Assembly: GCA_022842725.1 (NCBI GenBank)
Contig: JALHOZ010000030.1
Coordinates: 1-54,411 of the forward strand
Length of the DNA stretch: 54,411 nucleotides
Source of the DNA: Saprospiraceae bacterium
Lineage (GTDB): Bacteria > Bacteroidota > Bacteroidia > Chitinophagales > Saprospiraceae
Direction: 5' to 3'
Under the pieces are notes generated by a model. It was not told the origin of the DNA. It saw nothing but the letters and a program-made list of their open reading frames with translations, and searched no databases. The position numbers and the translations under genes were made by a program. Numbering within the stretch: the stretch's first letter is position 1; each line of letters opens with the position of its first letter. Below are positions 50,242 to 54,411 of the stretch, in pieces.

Positions 50242-50718
50242 CTACGTGAGAAAGAATGATGTCGGGATGCTTCTTGATTTGAGAACAGTTTCAGAATAGT
50301 TATTATTTTTCCCTGGAGGTTTTCCAAAAACAAAAATCAATAATATCTGACTTAAAAGGAGCAGAAAAATCAAAATATAGATGGAAAGGTTGGCGATTTT
50401 AAATCGTTGATAGTCGGCGCCCACCCAATCTTTCCAGATTAATCCTGAAATCATAAAAAGAAAACAGACCGCGATGGTCATAACAACCTGTACCCATACC
50501 AGCGTCTGATTTGTTTTTTTGTCCCTCAGCAAATAATACAGCAAACCATTGATGCCTGCTATAAAAGATAAGACTATACCGGCATCAAATAATGAAATGA
50601 TAAAATACGTATCATTATATTGTAAATCAATCGTATTATCACGGCCAACAAATGCTAAAATAAAAAGCAGCGGGATCGAATACCATAATAATTTGTGTGG
50701 ATCGGGTAAGGTGTTCAT
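50242..50718 (-). CDS. Four-helix membrane protein with COX1-like motif
   Basis: A 158-residue inner-membrane protein with four helices at about 12-27, 38-64, 76-96 and 107-127. The segment IDLQYNDTYFIIS resembles the DIQxHDTYFVVAHFHYVL signature of cytochrome c oxidase subunit I, but the heme-binding histidines are absent (the continuation is LFDAGIVLSF). So it cannot bind heme in the same way. Similar short membrane proteins occur in Bacteroidota without a known role. It is a single leftward gene immediately downstream of mazF on the same strand, with a 30-bp gap. Confidence 0.6.
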   Translation of the reverse strand: MNTLPDPHKLLWYSIPLLFILAFVGRDNTIDLQYNDTYFIISLFDAGIVLSFIAGINGLLYYLLRDKKTNQTLVWVQVVMTIAVCFLFMISGLIWKDWVGADYQRFKIANLSIYILIFLLLLSQILLIFVFGKPPGKNNNYSETVLKSRSIPTSFFLT

Positions 50719-50748
50719 AATTTTTTACAGTCTCTAATTTATAACATT

Positions 50749-51072
50749 CTATTTAACGTATGTTTCATGGATAATGCTCTTTAACTTTTTTATGGTATCC
50801 ATTTCAAGCCTTCCGATGATTTTAATAATTCTTAATGTATCAATGGTCCTTATTTGATCGACTGCTGCCATTCCATTTATTTCCTGATGGGATATCCGTA
50901 CCCTTGTGGGATATTTTTTAAGCGTTGAAGTTATAGGGACAATGACAATAGTGTTTAAAAAATGATTCATTTCATCAGGCGATATTACTACACATGGTCT
51001 TGTTTTATTTATTTCACTTCCTAAGGTTGGTTCCAGATTAACAAGAACTATCTCGTATTGATTAATTTTCAT
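50749..51072 (-). CDS. mazF: MazF/PemK family endoribonuclease toxin
   Basis: MazF toxins cut mRNA at short specific sites and stop growth when the antitoxin is lost. The 107-residue product (ATG at 51072) starts INQYEIVLVNLEPTLGSEIN, has KTRPCVVISPDEMN with the conserved Arg-Pro, VIVPITSTLKKYPTRV, and MAAVDQIRTIDTLRII, all in family positions. A TTG two codons upstream could add two residues, but the ATG overlaps the antitoxin stop as ATGA, which is the usual arrangement. The catalytic Arg and Thr positions appear intact. The specific cut site cannot be read from sequence. Confidence 0.93.
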   Translation of the reverse strand: MKINQYEIVLVNLEPTLGSEINKTRPCVVISPDEMNHFLNTIVIVPITSTLKKYPTRVRISHQEINGMAAVDQIRTIDTLRIIKIIGRLEMDTIKKLKSIIHETYVK

Positions 51073-51308
51073 TCCCAATTAGATTCTTCTTCGAAAATAT
51101 CTTCTATCAATAATGTGTCGTGGCAATTTTTTCGCATTTCTTTGAACGATTTAGCCCAATCAGATCGTGGTTTCGAAACGGGTTCTATGATGATGCAGTT
51201 TTCTTCCATTCTCATATTTACGGTATCTCCGATATCATACCTGTCCAGAATCGTTTTGCTTAACCGAAGTCCCTTGGAATTACCTATTTTTATGATCTTG
51301 GTTACCAT
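51069..51308 (-). CDS. mazE: MazE/AbrB family antitoxin
   Basis: A 79-residue antitoxin. The N-terminal half, TKIIKIGNSKGLRLSKTILD followed by RYDIGDTVNMRMEE, is the swapped-hairpin AbrB fold that binds DNA. The C-terminal half (WAKSFKEMRKNCHDTLLIED and an acidic end, EEESNWE) is the flexible tail that covers the toxin. The ATG at 51308 is preferred over one six codons upstream, because that one overlaps the predicted transcription start region. It precedes mazF with a 4-bp overlap and a palindrome lies in its promoter, consistent with autorepression by the MazEF complex. Confidence 0.9.
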   Translation of the reverse strand: MVTKIIKIGNSKGLRLSKTILDRYDIGDTVNMRMEENCIIIEPVSKPRSDWAKSFKEMRKNCHDTLLIEDIFEEESNWE

Positions 51309-51323
51309 ATGAAAAATTTTCAG

Positions 51324-51355
51324 CAAAGTTATTACAATGTAATCACATAGGCAAA
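51324..51355 (-). promoter_or_regulatory. Bacteroidota-type promoter of mazEF
   Basis: Read leftward, TTTG (51355-51352), a 20-nt spacer and TAACTTTG (51331-51324) match TTTG-N20-TAnnTTTG. The start codon at 51308 leaves a very short leader. Confidence 0.8.
51331..51343. promoter_or_regulatory. Palindromic operator candidate in the mazEF promoter
   Basis: ATTACAATGTAAT is an inverted repeat (ATTAC/GTAAT) that overlaps the first base of the -7 element and fills part of the spacer. MazE-type antitoxins bind such sites. Confidence 0.6.
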
Positions 51356-51849
51356 TTTATTTTATGGGACAGAACTACTTCACTCAAATCCCTATGCTTG
51401 CTTTGGTTTTTAATTTGAGCCTTTTAAGGAGGTGCCGGGACCTTAATTTTGTCGACTGTCTTTTGTAGTGTCGTGACAACTCAACTCCCGAAAGTTTTCA
51501 GGAAGACAGTTGATCAAATCTGTTGAGGGTTTATGGTTTATTGTTTACGAGATTTGTGATGTCAATCCGGTTTTGACTACAGGTTTTTGGAGTGTCGTAA
51601 CAACTCAACAAATGTGTTTAGAGCTTATGTTTATGGTTTAGGAGATTTGTGAGCTGACAAAAATGGTAATTTCCTTTACGAAATACCCTCCAAATAAATT
51701 TGGAGGTCCGGATCAGTCGACCCAATCGGGTCTACCCTTTAAATTTACTGGCTTTGCCCGGGAAGAGCAAAATATTTGTAACCATGGACAAAGTCACTTG
51801 TGCAAATTTCCGGAAGTCGTGAAATTTATCCAATTTATGTGACGATGAA
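51356..51849. other. Intergenic repeats upstream of mazEF
   Basis: No gene is supportable. It contains GTCGACTGTC followed by AGTGTCGTGACAACTCAAC (51451-51486), a shorter copy near 51590-51608, GAGATTTGTGA words and the CTCCAAAT palindrome at 51687. The GTCGACTGTC and AGTGTCG element recurs at 54207-54229, in front of the next leftward cluster. Confidence 0.5.
51687..51711. repeat. Dispersed palindrome, copy 3 (CCTCCAAAT/ATTTGGAGG + TCCGG)
   Basis: Identical core to 45979-46003. It is followed by GTCGACCCAATCGGGTC, itself an imperfect dyad. Confidence 0.75.
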
Positions 51850-52251
51850 TTACAAGACGTTTTTTCTTATTATATTCGGATTCCGTACGTAATAATTATT
51901 TTCCTTAATACATTCATAATAGTATTGACCGAATTTTACAAAGATGGGTTTGTTGGCAGATAGTTGGAGTTCGTTATTTTGTAAAAATAATTCACAATCT
52001 GCCATGGTGTTAAACCTGCTGGCCCCGGGGCATCTGTCATAACTTCCATCGGGTTGTTGACACATGAGATACACATAATCAACATCATCATGACAATACC
52101 GGTTGGAGGTAATGATGATCTCCTGCACCTGGTTTAACGTGGTGATGTCATCGGACCGTAAGGTTTCATCCTTTCGTTCATAATAACCGCTTAATGAATA
52201 TTCCATTTCGTAAAAAAAATCTCCTCTTTTGAAAATGATATTTTTTTGCAT
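51850..52251 (-). CDS. Hypothetical 133-residue protein
   Basis: I do not recognise this protein. It has no signal peptide and looks soluble. It is rich in Tyr, Asn and Cys, with FFYEMEYSLSGYYERKDE near the start, a DDVDYVYLMCQQPDGSYDRC segment, and FVKFGQYYYECIKENNYY near the end. These two YYEC/YLMC stretches suggest a small beta-rich domain repeated twice. It ends the leftward three-gene cluster (53838 to 51850) and starts 7 bp after the lipoprotein stop, so it is very likely cotranscribed. The neighbours are exported, so a cytoplasmic partner or an unusual export route are both possible. Confidence 0.6.
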   Translation of the reverse strand: MQKNIIFKRGDFFYEMEYSLSGYYERKDETLRSDDITTLNQVQEIIITSNRYCHDDVDYVYLMCQQPDGSYDRCPGASRFNTMADCELFLQNNELQLSANKPIFVKFGQYYYECIKENNYYVRNPNIIRKNVL

Positions 52252-52258
52252 GATAAAA

Positions 52259-52891
52259 CTATTTTATTAATTCAAATTCTAAAAATCTCTCTTCATTGTA
52301 GATTGATAAGGGCTCAAAAATAAAGGGCTTGTTGCCACTCAGTTTGTGTTTTTCAAAGGATATGGACTGTATATAAATAATGTTTTTATTTTTGCTTTTT
52401 CGGGAGTCATTAAATGCTATATATAAAGGGGTTTTGATATTTTTTTTTACAAATACCATGTCTTTTTTATGATAGTCCATCTTATGTGAACCAATAAATT
52501 CGTCAGCACCATAAAAACCAAAAACGGGTTTGTTGACTCTTATGATTTTGCCGTCAGCATTCAGTTTTACGGACCAAAAAACTGCTTCGTAGCTGATGGT
52601 GTCAAGTAGAAAATACAGTTTAAAGGATGCTCCTTTATAAGGATGATTTTTGGAATTGTATTGTTTGTTTTTATTATTGACAATGATCAATTCGCCGATA
52701 TTGCCTTCAAAATTTCTGACTTGTTTCAGAGAACATTCATACATTTTAATCCTGCTTATGTCAGTAGAATTATCGTTTTTAAAAAGGGATTTTATTGCTG
52801 TTTTGTCTTTGTGCAAAGCCATGGTTAAGGGATACGTATTTTTACAACTGAAAAACACCACGACAACAAAAAGATATATTTTGGTTTTCAT
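52259..52891 (-). CDS. Lipoprotein of unknown function
   Basis: A 210-residue lipoprotein with a short signal and lipobox (VVFFSC, C16) followed by KNTYPL. The mature part is predicted mostly beta: YECSLKQVRNFEGNIGELIIV, then ASFKLYFLLDTISYEAVFWS, and a C-terminal PFIFEPLSIYNEERFLEFEL. No named domain is seen. It lies 17 bp after the barrel-like gene and 7 bp before the hypothetical gene, in one leftward transcription unit, so the three proteins probably act together in the envelope. Confidence 0.65.
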   Translation of the reverse strand: MKTKIYLFVVVVFFSCKNTYPLTMALHKDKTAIKSLFKNDNSTDISRIKMYECSLKQVRNFEGNIGELIIVNNKNKQYNSKNHPYKGASFKLYFLLDTISYEAVFWSVKLNADGKIIRVNKPVFGFYGADEFIGSHKMDYHKKDMVFVKKNIKTPLYIAFNDSRKSKNKNIIYIQSISFEKHKLSGNKPFIFEPLSIYNEERFLEFELIK

Positions 52892-52908
52892 GTTTTAGGT
52901 TTGAATAG

Positions 52909-53838
52909 TTATTTAATAAAATGTCTGCCGTTAGCACCTATATAATATTTTGTAGGATCAGAGTTGGGATGTAAAGCGTATTTGCCCAGGAGATGAATGA
53001 CATCCTGAAAGCCCCAGAATCTGCCACTTTTATCTATTAAAGATCCGATGATTCCTATATCTGCGCTGAAGTTTTTGTCTAAACCTATTTTTAGATTGTA
53101 CGCAGAGGTATTGTAGTTTTCAATATTTCCGGATGAAAACGGTACGTCAATCCCAATTAAAGTGGATAGCTCATAAATTAATGGTTTATATCCGGTAAAC
53201 TGATCATAGGTAAATTCCAGAATATTATAATCTTCTTTGTGCCAAAACAGACCGCCACCTCCGGTCCAGTATCGGTCAAAACCATCCGAAAGTGCCATAA
53301 AATCGAAAGGTACACCATCGTTGTAATACAGGAGACTGACTCTGTCAATTGTAGCTAAAAGTCCACCATTGACCTGGTTTCTGACTTTTTTATTATTGAC
53401 GATAAAATTGGAAAAAAGCATCACACCTCCGGTACTTTTTACCTGAAGATTGTAGTAATCACCATTGTGCATAGACCTGGCATGTTTGACGAATGAAGAG
53501 TCTTTTGTCTCAAATCCTATACAAAATGTATTCATAAAATCAAAGCTGTAATCTGATTTCAGAGGCGTCAGATTGGTCCCGATAGCATTTTTATATAAGC
53601 TTACAGAAGGACTGTACTGAACCACAAAGTGTTTATCCCGTTTGCCGTATATATTGACAGCGCCGAACAATCTGAAAGTGGGAAATTTTGCATTTTTATT
53701 GTAGTTTACACTAAAATTGGCTCCGATGTTGGCACCAAAATCAAACTTCCATTGTGCATGTATGGAGGTGCATAAAAAAATAAAACCTGTCAACAGGCAA
53801 AGTCGGAACATACGATTATAAATATCAGATTGTTTCAT
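52909..53838 (-). CDS. Outer-membrane barrel-like exported protein
   Basis: A 309-residue exported protein. The signal is best read from the internal Met at residue 10 (MFRLCLLTGFIFLCTSIHAQ, ATG at 53811); the first ATG at 53838 gives a nine-residue polar extension. The mature part shows barrel-like strands: WKFDFGANIGANFSVNY, PTFRLFGAVNIYGK, FDFMNTFCIGFET and YNLKIGLDKNFSADIGIIGS. The last part, WGFQDVIHLLGKYALHP followed by YYIGANGRHFIK, reminds me of proteins annotated as polymorphic toxin type 23 in Bacteroidota, but many of those look like barrels, and I do not claim a toxin. It heads a three-gene leftward cluster. Confidence 0.6.
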   Translation of the reverse strand: MKQSDIYNRMFRLCLLTGFIFLCTSIHAQWKFDFGANIGANFSVNYNKNAKFPTFRLFGAVNIYGKRDKHFVVQYSPSVSLYKNAIGTNLTPLKSDYSFDFMNTFCIGFETKDSSFVKHARSMHNGDYYNLQVKSTGGVMLFSNFIVNNKKVRNQVNGGLLATIDRVSLLYYNDGVPFDFMALSDGFDRYWTGGGGLFWHKEDYNILEFTYDQFTGYKPLIYELSTLIGIDVPFSSGNIENYNTSAYNLKIGLDKNFSADIGIIGSLIDKSGRFWGFQDVIHLLGKYALHPNSDPTKYYIGANGRHFIK

Positions 53839-54322
53839 GATTATTGTTTTTGTATCATTAATTAAGCTTTTGAAACCCTTGTAAACCGATGTTCTTCCCC
53901 CAAATTTTTTAATGAGTGTTGTCCGTTTGGAACCTCCATTAAACCCCTCCGTTTACTTTAGTAATACACCTGTTTAAATAGTGTTAAACACCCACTTTGA
54001 CATTATATGTTGTCCGATATTAAAGAAACAAGAGATATAAAGTAAATATGTGACAATGTACAACATAATATATTTGCTTGTAATATTTTTATTCAGAATA
54101 TTTTGCTTTTTTTTTGAAACATATGATATATCCAAACATTTGAAACAGATATCAGGGGAAGTTTAAGGTTTAATGTTTAGTGGGGGTCTGATGTTGCCCG
54201 GATTTTGTCGACTGTCTCGCGGAGTGTCGCTACAGTTAAACAATTAAATAATTCAACAATAATGTTTAAGGTTTAATGTTTAATGTTTAGGAGGTGTCAA
54301 TGCCTGAATAACGTTGACCGTT
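53839..54322. other. Intergenic region with small repeats
   Basis: No gene is supportable. GTTTAAGGTTTAATGTTTAG occurs at 54161-54180 and, with an added TTTAATG, at 54263-54290. A GTCGACTGTC-N6-AGTGTCG element at 54207-54229 matches the one at 51451. The leftward promoter for the barrel-like gene is not obvious. Confidence 0.45.
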
Positions 54323-54411
54323 TTAAACTAATTCGTTTTCATAAATTTCTATGTCTTTTTTAGAGATTACATCCTGGATCAGAGACTGGGTTTGCTCTGG
54401 ATTGTAGGGGC
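54323..54411 (-). CDS. C-terminal end of a gene that continues past the window
   Basis: The leftward frame entering from the right edge reads PYNPEQTQSLIQDVISKKDI followed by EIYENELV and TAA. It is open to the edge and has a normal codon composition, so it is probably the last 28 residues of a real gene. The fragment is too short to assign; the helical, charged end suggests a cytoplasmic protein. Confidence 0.5.
   Translation of the reverse strand, partial: PYNPEQTQSLIQDVISKKDIEIYENELV

Overview
The window looks like a chromosomal stretch from a Bacteroidota bacterium, most likely of the Saprospiria/Chitinophagia side. Supporting signs are several secreted proteins with the C-terminal type IX secretion (T9SS) sorting domain, SprB repeats, a BlaI/M56 pair, a single-chain glycine dehydrogenase, and promoters of the Bacteroidota TTTG-N20-TAnnTTTG type. 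Coding DNA is mostly about 40% GC. The phylum call is firm; the order is an inference.

Region 1 (1-3.5 kb) holds lpxK (lipid A 4'-kinase), a PaaG-like enoyl-CoA hydratase/isomerase and a T9SS-sorted secreted protein. Region 2 (4.0-22.9 kb) is one gene for a 6316-residue surface protein. It has a signal peptide, a glycine-rich domain, carbohydrate-binding-like and LamG-like domains, ten 86-residue Ig-like repeats, a beta-helix-like insert, 21 recognisable BIG_2-like modules and a duplicated Asp-rich C-terminal module instead of a usual T9SS domain. Region 3 (23.0-28.8 kb) has a BlaI/BlaR1-type regulator pair with two dyad operators around its promoter, then gcvP. Region 4 (28.9-33.1 kb) carries an SprB-repeat T9SS protein and a small outer-membrane beta-barrel candidate.

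Region 5 (33.1-43.8 kb) is accessory. About 2.2 kb of layered repeats includes hairpins that keep one loop while their stem sequences change. Then come an 18-bp tandem array, a one-polypeptide type IIG restriction-modification enzyme with a mosaic base composition, a very AT-rich SIR2-domain protein of defence type, an IS21 transposase remnant and a PD-(D/E)xK-like protein. This reads as a small defence island.

Region 6 (43.8-54.4 kb) has an SH3b-TM-NERD membrane protein, four 94-bp tandem repeats, a HicB-like pseudogene, a tightly packed operon (VanZ-like membrane protein, lipoprotein, FG-GAP T9SS protein, small secreted protein), a lipoprotein, a membrane protein with a COX1-like motif, a mazEF toxin-antitoxin pair with a clear promoter and operator, and a leftward cell-envelope cluster of unknown role. 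A partial leftward gene runs off the right edge. I found no tRNA, rRNA, CRISPR array or riboswitch.
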